A DNA stretch of 39,875 nt from Pleurotus djamor (lineage: Eukaryota; Basidiomycota; Agaricomycetes; Agaricales; Pleurotaceae), in NCBI GenBank assembly GCA_029747585.1, contig JAPEVF010000414.1:1-39875 (forward strand), given 5' to 3'. Positions 1 to 10,837 of the stretch are shown here, one piece after another (position 1 is the stretch's first letter; each line of letters starts with the position of its first letter). Made by a program: the position numbers and the translations under genes. Under the pieces are notes generated by a model that saw nothing but the letters and a program-made list of their open reading frames with translations, was not told the DNA's origin and ran no database searches.

Positions 1-589
1 CCGTTTTTCATGCTTATTTCTTTTATTCTCCATCTCTATTTTGCTCGAATATACTCTCTAGTGTACATATGTTGTCTACAATGTATGTATGTCTTTTATA
101 CCATCTTTTTTCGCTGTCTACGCGCCGATTTATCAAGAACATGGCCTAAGAATTGACCGTGAGAAAGAGTGACCCACTTCCCTGTCCCACTACCAAAAAG
201 GGATGCCTTCACGAAAAAAATTCTACCATCTCACTTAGACACTAGAGCTCAATAAAAACTATATGTACTTGTAGAGAAATAGCTACTCTATCCGATGGTA
301 CCAGAACCTTTTGCAAAAAGCGAGTCTTCACCCTTTCATACGCGGCTTCTGCTTAGGTGACCCCTTTCTAGGTATCCCACGGTACATAAGTGCTGACAAG
401 ATGGCGTTGAGCCTGTTGGGCGAAATAAGCACCGCGGAACTACCTATAAGGAGAGGAAATAGTATGTAAGTATAGACAATAAATTAGCGCAGATAATGAA
501 GGCAAAATAAAGGAGAGTGGAAGGCCAAGAACTCCACCTGCATGACAAGATGGCATGATAAACATCCGAGAAGCAGTTGACCGAGCGCA
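1..589. other. gene-free stretch downstream of the terpene synthase
   Basis: No supported gene. The stretch is AT-rich and contains the 3' flank of the minus-strand terpene synthase gene. No repeat or RNA gene was recognised. Confidence 0.5.
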
Positions 590-1683
590 TCAGCCGATCG
601 ACACTCTTCGACGCATTCTTACACGGTCACCTTGATCCCCAAAGTAACGCTCTGTCTCAAACCCCCAGTGAATCGATCCGATTATCCAGTCTTGAAGACC
701 GCGAATGTAAATCGCGATATCAGCACCGTGGGTGGGTGGGTACATATCCAAGATGGAGCGGGCTTCCTGGACGAAGCATTGAATTGTAGAGCGATGTAGG
801 TTTGCGACATGGTCGATAGCTTGTTGGATGCTGTATCCGCAAGTGTACATGATTATAAAAACCACATTATGGAATGATCCACGAGCCTGGTCGAATGAGA
901 AGGACAGGACGTCCTAAAGCAACAAAGAATCAATCATCCGCTTCATCTGGAGGAGCTAAGTTGATGACGTACATTGGACCATGAAACCAAGTCGGAGGCT
1001 AATCGATTGAGTTCCGTAACTCGTGGGTCTGAGCACAGTTCATATGGGAGACGCATGCCATGGGCGTATTCCAGGAGTATGAAAGCGGGGGAGCAACCAC
1101 TCATTACGTGCTGCAAATCGATGAAGGATTCCAAGTCAGGGATCGCGTTGGTCGCTCGGTCGAAAGATTGTTGGCGCAGCCCCATAAAGAGGGTTTCGAT
1201 GCTCAAAGCAAGTCGCCGTAAGATTGAACTAGACGTGGTCTTCCTTAAACGTGACCATACACTGCTTGCCAAGATAAGCATCAGGAGGAAAGCGTGTAAA
1301 AGGGAATGAACTGACCTTCGGAGTAATATAGACGTAACACAATCTGAGACGAAATGAGGATGGTGGATGGTGTTCAATACCACATCAGACATTTCCGCCA
1401 CTTGCTCAGGATCCATCGCGTCGAGTTCGCATCGAATGAAAAAGAACAAGTTCAAGAAGTCGCAGCAGACTCGGAATTGGCCATAGTCGACGGTGGGATA
1501 GCACATGGCGGCGAGTAGCCCCGCCTTTAAGCCTTTGACTTCCAACCACCTCTCATTGGAAAGACTAGCCCCTTCTCGCAACCAGGCATCGGAGGCCGAA
1601 GATGCTCGCCGGCAATCAGGATGAATACGAAGTTCGAATGGGCATTGTTGTAAGAGGTCTGGTAGCTGGAACTCGCTAGGCAT
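590..1683 (-). CDS. fungal sesquiterpene synthase (class I terpene cyclase), divergent metal-binding motif
   Basis: Model: complement(join(590..913,973..1261,1316..1683)), 326 aa. Both introns are GT-AG (59 and 54 nt). The start MPSEFQLPDLL resembles the usual start of basidiomycete sesquiterpene synthases, and the length fits the family (about 320-350 aa). Such enzymes ionise farnesyl diphosphate in the cytosol and cyclise it. The second metal site is N219-D-x-x-S223-x-x-x-D227, with Asp where Glu is usual. The RY pair is R308-Y309 in ETERYFG. Phrases such as PDLESFIDL and LEYAHGMRLP are family-typical. Odd: the aspartate-rich motif, normally D(D/E)xxD after NLFF, reads R84-C-E-L-D88, so the first metal-binding Asp is Arg. 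The frame and splice sites are otherwise intact, so this is either a divergent enzyme or one losing function. Family identity is firm; product and activity are unknown. Confidence 0.88.
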
Positions 1684-2197
1684 GTCGGTCGGGCAGTGGT
1701 AGGAGTGGAATGAGAAGAAACATGAAGGCCATCATGATCGGGCAATTGAATATTTCAGCTCGAAACTGTGCCAGGTCAGAACAATAGAGTCGGTGGCCCT
1801 TCAAATTTAGCCAGCAATTCCCATGACAATAGTTTCCCCTTGGGAGTCAGATCTGAGAGGCGAGAACAGCTGATATGATATGAGTGATGATGAAGGACCT
1901 CATAACAAGGTGTCCGGACCATACGGCCTAGTGAGAGTGTGTTGTGGATGTGTCAGAGTTGGTGTAGGCATATAGGACAGAAGGTAAGATTGGGGCACTG
2001 TCCAAGGTTCGGGTAGATCAGGGGCGAACAAAGAATGACGAAGATTTCCCCACTTGGCAAAACTTGGGATGTACCGCCACCGCTCGGTGGTAGAAGACAC
2101 ACGCGCTTATGGGAGGACACCATCGTAGAGAACGTCCCAGAGATGGTCAAGCCTTTGTATGATTTTACCCTACGGGACTTTACTTGCACGATAGCCT
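1684..2197. other. intergenic region between terpene synthase and aminopeptidase
   Basis: About 510 bp holding the upstream flank of the terpene synthase and the 3' flank of the aminopeptidase gene, both on the minus strand. I saw no coding evidence and no clear regulatory motif. Confidence 0.45.
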
Positions 2198-3611
2198 TTA
2201 CGACGACATTTCCGTAGCGAAAGCTACAGCCAACTTCGCGAACTCCAGTGAATGAGACCAAGAAAAGCCTGTTGCTGTTGTAGTGTCTGCGTCGCTATGA
2301 ATAGCCGGATTGTCCCCGCTGAACGGGGCCTCGAAGGGAAAGGCAGAGGGAAAGCCATTACGGTTCCAAGATGCATGGTCGGAGCATCCATACCCGCACT
2401 ACATCAATCTGAATGAGGATGAAGTCGTCGACGTGATACTTGAAACAGGCTTACACGATCACGGACGGGAACCAAACGGGTGTAAGACGAGACGAGACCC
2501 TCAACGAACGTTGTTAGTGAAGCATCCGTGAAATCGGTCATCAGTGCAGCAACCTCCTGGCTTCCAGGCCTGAAGCTAGAAAATTGTCAGAAATCGGTCA
2601 TTAATGGGACGAAGAAGAAAAGACTTACTACGCGGTCATATCTAATTGCAATGCTCCCTTGACTCGGACGCCATCCGCCTTGTACTTGGTAGCGATCGCA
2701 TTGCTCCCCAAGAGACCTCCTTCTTCACCAGAATACCAATGGAATTCGACGGGAGTGGCAGGCTGGAATCCGTTGGCGACTAAGACTCTGAATGCCTCCA
2801 GTAGGTTGACAGTGCCAGAACCATCATCGTCAGCACCTGGAGCGCGACCAGTTGTGGGATTGCGTCCATTGATGGAATCCATATGGGCCCCAAGAATAGT
2901 GACAGGCGCAGTGGCAGAGTTATCGAGGCCAGCAATACGAACAATGGTCGAAGATTGAACCCAGGAGTGGGTGAAGGCACTCGCGCGGATGTTGGACTTT
3001 CCAGCGGCGATCTAGTAGTCCGAGGCGAGAGATCAAGGTCTGAAGTGTGTAATTAAAGGAAGGGAGAGGGAGCCTACAGCTTGAACGGTGCTGAGTATCC
3101 AACTAGAGGCATCCGCTCCAGTCGAAGCCCTGTAATAGCGGTTGTTGAAGCTAGTAAGCCGGCTCAGATCGTTCTGCATGTTCGTAATCGAGACGTCCGC
3201 GAGCATTGTAGAAAGAACTGCTTGCTGCTTGAGGGCTCCATCTAGCGATGCAGGTAAGTCGACAGCTTCAAAAAAAAGTATCAAACTGACACGTAAAAGA
3301 CTCGGCTGGGAGACGAAGCTTGGAAAGGTTTTGCGATGCTTCGTAAGTCTCTGTCACGTCAAACTAGCTCATGATCAGAAAGGCATGAAAAAGAGTAAAA
3401 AAGCAGCAAGTACGAAGCGAGTCCTTGCACGAATGAGATCCAACTTCTGGTCTTCAGTCATCCACACAGGTTCTGCGCCCTCAGCAAGTTCAATGAGACG
3501 AAGCCCTTGGGCAGCATTAGATTTGAGCTCGGAGGGCGAGATGGGCGCGGCGAACGAAACACCAGCAAGACTGATGGCAAGTGCAACGATGGAAGAGAGT
3601 CTAAGGTTCAT
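2198..3611 (-). CDS. secreted M28 leucine aminopeptidase, intact tandem copy
   Basis: Model: complement(join(2198..2398,2455..2575,2629..3011,3078..3241,3291..3363,3414..3611)), 379 aa, close to fungal secreted LAP (M28E). Five GT-AG introns of 49-66 nt. It starts with a hydrophobic signal peptide (MNLRLSSIVALAISLAGVSF). A propeptide follows, with the typical EPVWMTEDQKLDLI segment. Two-zinc ligands are visible: H188 and D190 in GAHMDS, the Asp run 206-208 (ADDDGSG), catalytic E241-E242 (SGEEGG), D269 (QLDMTAY) and H347 (PAIHSD). Cysteines in CGYGCSDHAS are family-typical. Likely role: extracellular release of N-terminal residues from peptides for nutrition. The paralog immediately upstream has the same exon plan. 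Substrate preference cannot be read from sequence. Confidence 0.92.
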
Positions 3612-3653
3612 GGTTAAGGATCCTTACCGTTGCAGTTCACTCAGCCGCGCTTC

Positions 3654-3661
3654 ATATTATA
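3654..3661 (-). promoter_or_regulatory. TATA-like element of the intact aminopeptidase gene
   Basis: The minus strand reads TATAATAT about 43 bp upstream of the aminopeptidase ATG. Spacing fits a core promoter with a very short 5' leader. Sequence evidence only. Confidence 0.45.
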
Positions 3662-4112
3662 GCGGCCCTCGCTATGAAAACCATATGGCGTCGAGCAGCA
3701 GAGGCAAAATTCGTAACTTCCTAGGGCGATAACGGATGCTTCTTAGTCTATAGTAGCACACGGGTGGAAGCCATATACGTACTATACATGAGACGTCCTT
3801 CCTGTTCGTGCGCTTCTTAAATGACAGAAGATATGCTGGCCATGGAGAATTGGCCTAGCACACATGCACAATCTGGCGTTGGGGACGATAGCCAGCCCAA
3901 CGGATCTTCCAAAAAAAGTTAAGTGCATTCGGGACACGATTTCCTCCGTAACTGCGCTGTGTTTCTCCGGAGAGACACTGTACAATGTGGAAGGAGGTAG
4001 CCAAGCAAAAGCAATGTGGAAAGAAGTTCTGCAGAACTCCATGAGTCGGACTCACGCTCACGGTTGACACGAACAGGGGAGTTCATTAGGGGCATATTTA
4101 CATTTTCGCTGG
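3662..4112. other. intergenic spacer between the tandem aminopeptidase genes
   Basis: Upstream flank of the intact copy and 3' flank of the disrupted copy. No gene or repeat was seen. Confidence 0.45.
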
Positions 4113-4903
4113 TTACGATGCTAACTCAGTTGCAAATGCAACAGCCAGCTTAGCGAATTCCAAAGAGTGCGACCATGAGAAGCCTGTGGCCGTTGTTGTG
4201 TCGCTGTCAGTATGTATGGCAGGGTTGGATCCGCTGAAAGGGGCTTCAAAGGGGAATGCGGATGGGAAGCCGTTGCGATTCCACGACGCATGGTCGGAAC
4301 ACCCATAGCCACACTGTTTCTCGTAAGTGAAGTCATGTGTAGAAGAGTAAAGATGGACTTACTCTATCGCGAACGGGGGTCAGCCGAGTGTACTGCCTAA
4401 TAAGATTCTCAACAAAAGTATTTAAAGAGGCGTCCGTGTAATCCGTCATGAGTGCAGCGACTTCACTAGTCCCAGGTCTGAAGCTATATTTTCATTTTAG
4501 AAGTTGCGATCAACTGAAAGCTGACTGAACGTACTATGCGGTCATATCCAATTGGAGCGCCCCTTTGACTCTCCATCCGTTTGACCTGTACTGGGTAGCG
4601 ATCGCATTACTACCCAAAAGACCCCCTTCCTCTCCAGAGTACCAGTGAAACTCTACAGGGGTGGCGGGTTGGAAGCCATTAGCGACCAGTACCCGGAAGG
4701 CTTCGATCAAGTTTACTGAACCGGATCCATCATCATCGGCACCAGGGGAACGACCACTGGTTGGGTTACGCGAGTTGACGGAATCCATATGTGCACCGAG
4801 GACGGTAATGGGTGCTGTCGCAGAGTTGTCGCGACCAGCAATACGAGCGATCGTGGATGATTGACCCCACGAATGAGTGAATGCGGAAACGCGGATGCTA
4901 GCT

Positions 4904-4907
4904 CTAC
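4904..4907. repeat. target-site duplication, left copy (CTAC)
   Basis: CTAC immediately before the LTR, identical to 5718..5721. Confidence 0.85.
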
Positions 4908-5717
4908 TGTGAGGGTTCCCCTCAGTTTGTACCCGAAACCTCCTTCTTTCCCCCTTTCCCCCTTTCCCCACATCACATGCTGTTCATTTCCATTTCGAGT
5001 CTTTCCTTTCTACTTCCGCACTTCCAACACGCCCACCCTCTTTAGTTCTCTCTCCTCCATCTTCGCGTTTTACATACAGGTTCTTCAATCCATCCTCTCA
5101 TTACACTCTCCCACCCAACTAGCGAATCAGTACGCCACTCTTTTCCTGAGAAAACCGTGTCGTTCTCGACGCGATTTTCATTTCACCTTCTTTTTTTTCT
5201 GTTCTATGTTCATACCTCCACCCTCTTTCCGCCACTCAAACGGCTACGTTCATACAAGTTCTTCTAGTATAAATACCGCATGTGTTCTCTACAAACCACA
5301 GCAGTAGCTTAGCAATCTACGAGCTCATTTTCCCCATCTCTCCATTGTCCGAGGCCTTTCTTTCATTTTCACTCTCATTTTCTAGCATTTTCTTCGCCGT
5401 TTCATCCGACTTCACGACTCTTCGCCTTCGCCGCCGACTTTGACTTTGACTCTGACTATCTGACCGACCGATTAACCGATTTATCGACTATGACTATCTG
5501 ATATTGACTTACCGCCGCCGACACGAGTTCGACTCTCTCTGCTTTGACTTCGCCGCTATCCACTGCTTCTGCACCGTTTCGCAAGGGACGTACCACTACC
5601 ACCCACACACCATCTCCACCACCACCACCACCACTCTCCGAGATCTAGAGAAGATATAGCCCACTGGTCAGCCGGAGGCGACCAACTCGCATTGCAACAC
5701 CCCCCTTTTACATCACA
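4908..5717 (+). mobile_element. solo LTR of a retrotransposon (810 bp)
   Basis: The element begins TGTGAGGG and ends CATCACA, giving 5-bp terminal inverted repeats TGTGA/TCACA with the canonical TG...CA ends. It is flanked by CTAC on both sides. Removing the element plus one CTAC restores exon 4 of the aminopeptidase to the exact paralog length, which proves the boundaries. Inside are a pyrimidine-rich stretch, a TATA box, a run of GACT-type short repeats (about 5436-5516) and a CCA tract (about 5612-5632). No internal gag-pol sequence or second LTR is present, so it is most simply a recombination product. Superfamily (Ty3 or Ty1 type) cannot be decided from the LTR alone; the plus strand is chosen from the TATA box. 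Confidence 0.9.
5268..5275 (+). promoter_or_regulatory. TATA box within the solo LTR
   Basis: TATAAATA on the plus strand, about 360 bp into the LTR, preceded by CT-rich sequence, as expected for an LTR promoter. Transcription from it would run antisense to exons 3-1 of the disrupted aminopeptidase. Confidence 0.55.
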
Positions 5718-5721
5718 CTAC
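5718..5721. repeat. target-site duplication, right copy (CTAC)
   Basis: CTAC immediately after the LTR. On the minus strand it is the GTAG inside exon 4 of the aminopeptidase paralog. Confidence 0.85.
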
Positions 5722-6380
5722 CTGCAGCAATCTTGGGAGGATAAGTGAAGAGTCAATCACATTGAGGGGTAAAACGTACCGTTTGGACGGTACTGAGGAT
5801 CCATCGGGCGGCGTCAGCCCCAGTGGTAGACCTATAGTACCGGTTATTGAAGCTAGTAAGCCTGCTCAGGTCAGCCTGCATATTTGGGATTGAAACTTCA
5901 GCCAGCATCGTCGAAAGGATTTCTGGTTGCTTCAACGCGCCATCTAGACACAGGAGACATGATTAACCTTGCACTAGGTGGCAGATTGTTGGGGAAGTAC
6001 ATGTGTACACGTCGGCGGGAAGCCGCTGCTTTGCGAGAGCTTGAGAAGTTTCGTAGGTCTCAGTAACATCGAACTAGGAAAGGCTTCATGTGAGCAACGC
6101 TAAGATATCTCTAAAAGTGGGAGAGTCACAAAAGGTGTGTCGGCGCGAATAAGATCGAGCTTCTGGTCTTCAGTCATCCAAACAGGCTCAGCGTCATCAG
6201 CAAGCTCGATGAGACGAAGGCCTCGAGCAACATTGGCTTTGAGATCGGAAGACGAAATTGGGGCTGCCTGGACCAAGGAGGGGACCAAGTATATGGCGAG
6301 GGAAACGATAGAAGAGAGCTTGAGGTTCATCTGGAGAGAAAGAGTCAGGTCAGCGTATCGTCAACGGGCAATGTCACGGC

Positions 6381-6388
6381 TATAAATA
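6381..6388 (-). promoter_or_regulatory. TATA-like element of the disrupted aminopeptidase gene
   Basis: The minus strand reads TATTTATA about 51 bp before the ATG, a spacing similar to that of the TATAATAT of the intact paralog. The core promoter has therefore survived although the coding region is broken. Confidence 0.35.
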
Positions 6389-7607
6389 CCTACCAATTCT
6401 CTAAGGCCTATCACCATATGGTCCCAAGCAGTGAGCCATCGAGGTCCTGGATGTCGACGACCAATATCAACGAGAAAGGCACATCGCATGTTCCATCGAA
6501 TGGACTTACCTCAAGACTTCTGTGAGGACAGAAGAAGGAAGAAGTAAGATAGATGTAAATGCGCCACCTGAGACGTATGGAAAAGTTGGATGCGCACAAG
6601 TTTTATGACATGTCAAGGCTTGGTTAAGGCTGCTTGGTGCATGTTCCAAGCCATGTTTCTCCGTGAACAACATGGTTTACAAGGAACAGTCAAGGCTTGG
6701 TGACTTCAGTGGGCGTCTTTTTCGGGAGTACGACCATCGCGCAAGGAAAGTTATACCGTAGACGTCGTGGCCTTGAGTACGGCCAATCTGTCGTTGCCTG
6801 AATATGAGCGAACATGGCTTGGCGAACAATGTGAGACGCGGAAGCTCCGGCTGCTGACCGCAAAAAAACGGAAAGGCTTATCAGGCATGCGAAGCGATGA
6901 GCATGAGGTAAGATAGAGCGTTGATGTAGCATTGAGCAATTGTAATTGCAGCGACAACCCGAATTGTTATTGAGACCGAGAGGCAACACCCGTGACGAAT
7001 TGGGACGCCGAAAGTGTTTCTGACTCCGCGGCTCAGCTCAGTCTGAATATTCTCTCCTCCTATGCCATGTGTTCAATTCCACCACTCCGCGTTCTCTAGT
7101 CAACCAAAAGTGAAACAATGGAAACCTCTTTTGATCGCTCGCGACTATCAGAGTTGGGTCAACCACTCAAGTAAAGTTGAATCACCAAATTTCCTTGTGG
7201 CACAAGAAATTGATGGCATGTCCTTAGTCTCTTGTCCAAAGAGCCGCCACCGGTTCGTCGAGCTCAATACGAGCTTTACACAACCACCTTGCCGTCTTTC
7301 CATGTCGGCTCACATGGCAGGAGCGCCTTCTTGTCGCACCGGTCTTTCTGAATAATCTTGAGCTAAACGCGATTCCGAAAGCCCCATCCACAGACCCCTC
7401 CATCACGCGCTCAGTCAATGATGCTACTCTTTCTCTAAACTCGTTGGCAAGTCTCAGATTCTTTGAACTCGAAGGTCACCACCTGGTCGCAGTCACCGAC
7501 ATTTATCTTCGACACGAAAAACTTTTCCGCTGGCTCTTCTTTCTCCAAAAGCACTTTTTCACCCTGACCAGATAACCGAACACGAGCCACTCGATTCAAT
7601 CAATTTC
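6389..7607. other. 1.2-kb intergenic region
   Basis: Divergent spacer between the disrupted aminopeptidase (minus) and the MYND protein gene (plus). No open frame here resembles a protein I know. An 11-bp word, TCAAGGCTTGG, occurs at about 6613 and 6690. Otherwise nothing was recognised. Confidence 0.45.
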
Positions 7608-9227
7608 ATGACTTCCAATATCATCTGGGCCGTTGCTGAGTTCATAGATAAGGTTTGCGAGGATGTTGACTTCTCCTCTCACCCTTTAATCCTGGAAGTC
7701 TTTTTCGGAGCTTGGAAGAGGTTTCTTGGCGTAGATTTGCATCGTTCCGGTCAGGATATACTTCGGATAGGATCGCAACTCAGCTCCCTCACGTACAAGC
7801 TTCTCCTGAGGAGCCTGCTTCGCAAGACTACACATGACATCGTCTCCAGGATGGGCGGGCCCTCAATCATTGTGGCTTACTTCCTAGCATTCATTGAAGA
7901 CTTTACGCAGCAAATGAAATCCATCAACACGCGGCCTGCATACGGTGACCTCCTGCTTCAACAAACACTCTTCAACCTTGTACACTTGTTGCAGTTCTCA
8001 TCGTTCCGAGATGGTGTTGCCCTCAAGATCGCTATTCGGAAAATAACCGCTGTGCTAAAGTGGTTGATCGAGGATCTCGAACGGCTTCCTCCAGCGCAAC
8101 GCCCAAGGCTACCATCCACTAATGACTCAAGTATGCATAAGGTTCGGTTGAGCGGTGTGATCAGGGTCTACTATGACTTGATTGGTCAATGCCCATGGTC
8201 GGAAACCTACTATCCTGCTATGGATGTCTTTCGCTTGGGTATTCTTGAGAAGCTCCGAAGCAGTCTCCATGAAGACATCTTCTCGGCCGATTTGTGGGAC
8301 GAAGAGCACCTCTTCACGTTTGATGCGTTCATCTCTTCTTTGGGTCAAGAGGCCAGCACATTCCCCAGGATGAGACGGCACATGCAGTCTATCCTCCATC
8401 TCCCTTCCAATCAACATCACCAGTCCATTTGGCGAAGATTTGATGAGATGTTTGAATTAACAGTCAACACACACGCAGAGGCTGAGAGGCTTGTCGATTG
8501 TTACTTTGGTCTCTGTGCGAGACCTTCGGTACGTCCAGAGTCTACAAGAAACATATGCTGACCTTTCAAACCCACCCCAGTGCAAGCAATCGCCTGAACA
8601 CGGTGTCAAGCTCAAACTGTGTTCCGCATGCCGTGTATCACACTACTGTTCCGTTGAATGTCAAAAGATTGACTGGACCCAAGGCAATCATCGGTCCTTG
8701 TGCTTGCTTTTTCAATTAAGTGGCTGTCCGTACCGCATCATAACCATCACCGTTGTCATTGAATCTGACTTCAATTACTAGCGACTCACCCCCTCATACG
8801 CACCAACGACGCCACGGGGATCGCATATTTAGCAAGCCTTGAGAATGTTTGGCGCGATGTCAATCATTACCATTCTCGTGCCCAGACTGCACTTTCAACG
8901 CACCGCTTGCAGTTCCCGTCCACAGACGGTTCAACGTCAACCTCTGGGCTCTTCGTGATACAGATAACCATGTTTGAGGACTCCCCTGCCACGAACTTCA
9001 AAGTCAAAGACCTCGTCGACTTTCCTCATCTCTTTGGCACCGAATCATGGTTTACGGTGATAGAACCACGACTCAGAACGTTTATGGCAAAGAAGAACCT
9101 CCCCGAGTACCTCTGTGTTTTCTCTCTCCCGCTTATTGGCTCCCACTTGGACCTCTTGAGCCCGTTACAAGTGATCACGATCTCTGGCAAGCTCTCAGAG
9201 AAGGTGAAACATGCGAATGGGGAGTAG
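7608..9227 (+). CDS. MYND zinc-finger protein of the basidiomycete type
   Basis: Model: join(7608..8528,8581..8725,8782..9227), 503 aa. Residues 1-307 form an alpha-helical region of unknown function. Across the first intron lies a MYND-like finger: the Cys residues in CYFGLC and CKQS, then LCSACR, YCSVECQ, a Trp and the closing H-x(3)-C (HRSLC). These match the zinc-ligand spacing of MYND domains, which bind protein partners. The C-terminal third begins THPLIRTNDATG and has no domain I can name. The donor of intron 2 is uncertain (8720 or 8726; both keep frame and change only two residues). The stop at 9225 is overlapped by a GTAAGT donor, but splicing to the nearest acceptor also gives TAG. 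Many Agaricomycete genomes encode families of such proteins with no assigned role. Confidence 0.78.
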
Positions 9228-9527
9228 TAAGTTTTGTGTCCCTTCCTTCAGGTGTTTTGTGCACTTACATTACCCTGGTCCTTGGAAAAGCACGATCAAT
9301 TGGTAGAGACACTGGTAGTCACCCTACAACCCTCCTCGGGAACGGGATATTCCCACTGGTAAATGTCCTTTTGTAGAAGGGGTAGACGTCGTGTCGCCAA
9401 GGATATCTGGCGCTTTCATTCGCTTCATAGCCTACGTGGTGATGCACGAACGTCTAAACTCCCCTAACGCCAATGAATTTTCATTTTTCACCACTTTTGT
9501 TGCCTTCGTTCCATCTCAGTTGCGCAA

Positions 9528-9775
9528 ATGTCAGAAGCTTCTGAAAACACGTTATCAGCGCTCACCTTCTACAGAACTGTATTCATCAAAGCAGAGACTC
9601 TTCAAGTTGCGACAACTGACACCACCGGGAACAGTGGCTTGATGAACACACTCGGAAAGTTTATCACCGTATTTCGAAGATACGCTGATCAAAAGGACCT
9701 TCTCAATATGGTATGTTAATCTGATGTTTTACTTCAATCTAACAAAACCCTATGATGAGCAGTGTATCTTCGTTG
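9528..9775 (+). CDS. possible small protein, unrecognised
   Basis: An open frame starts at ATG 9528 (MSEASENTLSALTFYRTVFI) and runs to AATATG at 9716, where a GTATGT donor follows. Splicing to the CAG near 9762 would add a few residues before a stop, giving about 65 aa. The composition looks protein-like (FRRYADQKDLLN), but I know no family. It may be a tiny gene or the relic of a longer one. The surrounding 9228-10012 holds no other supported gene. Confidence 0.28.
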
Positions 9776-10012
9776 ATTAGCTTCACCCCACATCCAACCT
9801 ACATCTCTTCTCAGCTGGGCGCTGATTCACGTATCTTCTGATGGTGGAACTAGTAAGTACTATAAGTTGGGTCTCATGCTACAGCGATAACCCTATTCCT
9901 TCACCTTTCTTTTCACTTCATTGGCACGGGCTGCATTTTTCGTTGCTTGCAACGATCTCTTCACATCGATCCCTTAGTTCATTCCTAGGTCTTTTCAATT
10001 TCTTTTTTCGGT

Positions 10013-10837
10013 ATGGGCGCGCACACGGGCCGTTATGTTGTCTTAGGTAGGTGGGTCTTACCAGAGACTCGTACCGATGTGGTTGACACCTGACGTCTCT
10101 GTGTCCAGGACTCGTCTCCGCCTTGTCCATAATTGTCATCGGACTGGACGGCAATTTCACAGACGTGACGAATGCACCGTATAAAATGGCGGGACTTACT
10201 CCGCCTGTTTCTGCCTTCTCGGTGGCTGGCCTCCTTACTTCTACGCTCACGCTACTCTTGGCTCTCATAATGTGGGATTACCCTTTACCCTATGGTCCCG
10301 TTACTAACTCGGTAAACTTAGGCTTTGCTCCCCATCGTCTTGGATTATCTCAAAAATCGGGTTTCAACTATTCTTGTTCGGTATGCCAAGACCACTCACT
10401 TTCGACTCAAGATAATCACACCTCATCGCAGTTGTACTCTGGATTTTGTGGCACATCACGAGTGCCATCTCCATAATATCCCTCTCTCTGGTCCCAGAGA
10501 TCTGCGCCATCCCAACACCACTTGGTAAGGATGAATACCCTCTTTCCTATCCACCCACACTGACAGATATCCTACTTACAGCGACGAAAGTATGTGGCGA
10601 AATCTACGGAGTGATTGTCATTTCCATTGTCAATGGTCTTCTTTGTAAGTTAGAGTCCACCAACCTCTTTTCCGATAACCCTAACCGCATCGTGGAATTT
10701 AAGGTTTGGTTTACGTTTGCATTCTGCGATACAAGAAGAGACTCTACAATTGTGCCTGGAGTGACTCGGTCCAGAAACTCTCACCGGTGCACTCCAGCAC
10801 CAAGACAACTCAATATAACCTGAAAGGGGTGGTTTAG
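10013..10837 (+). CDS. MARVEL-like four-helix membrane protein, copy A
   Basis: Model: join(10013..10046,10109..10271,10322..10380,10432..10524,10582..10644,10704..10837), 181 aa. Four hydrophobic segments are visible. The first contains the family-typical IIVIGLDGNFTD, the second TLLLALIM. The third is in VLWILWHITSAI, and the fourth ends in GLLCLVYVCILRYKKR, followed by a short polar tail. Exons 2, 3 and the last (163, 59 and 134 nt) have exactly the sizes found in copy B near 25.2 kb. I assign it to the MARVEL-domain-like proteins common in Agaricomycetes on motif grounds; their function is not established. It converges on the methyltransferase gene with only about 110 bp between stop codons. 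Confidence 0.82.

Larger units (their letters stand above)
4113..6330 (-). pseudogene. M28 leucine aminopeptidase paralog disrupted by a solo LTR in exon 4
   Basis: Ancestral exons on the minus strand: 6130..6330, 6001..6073, 5780..5943, 5718..5731 plus 4535..4903 (exon 4, split), 4363..4483, 4113..4313. Exons 2-6 total 73, 164, 383, 121 and 201 nt, exactly the sizes in the downstream paralog; exon 1 is one codon longer. Signal peptide, propeptide (EPVWMTEDQKLDLI), zinc-site segments (GAHMDS, ADDDGSG, SGEEGG, LDMTAY, PAIHTD) and splice sites are all preserved. An 810-bp LTR with duplicated CTAC lies within the codons after IAAG. Read through, the frame meets a stop four codons after that Gly, leaving about 153 residues without the catalytic domain. 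The otherwise clean frame suggests a young insertion. Removal of the insert by splicing is possible in principle, but the splice pairs I tried shift the frame. Confidence 0.9.

Noticed and set aside
1262..1315. Reading the terpene synthase without its 54-nt intron
   Set aside because: The segment keeps the frame open because it is a multiple of three, but it has a GT-AG boundary and inserts residues where the family has none.
4861..5307. 148-codon plus-strand frame across the LTR start
   Set aside because: It is low-complexity Ser/Pro/Phe-rich translation of pyrimidine-rich LTR DNA and crosses the LTR/exon border; it has no start context or motifs.
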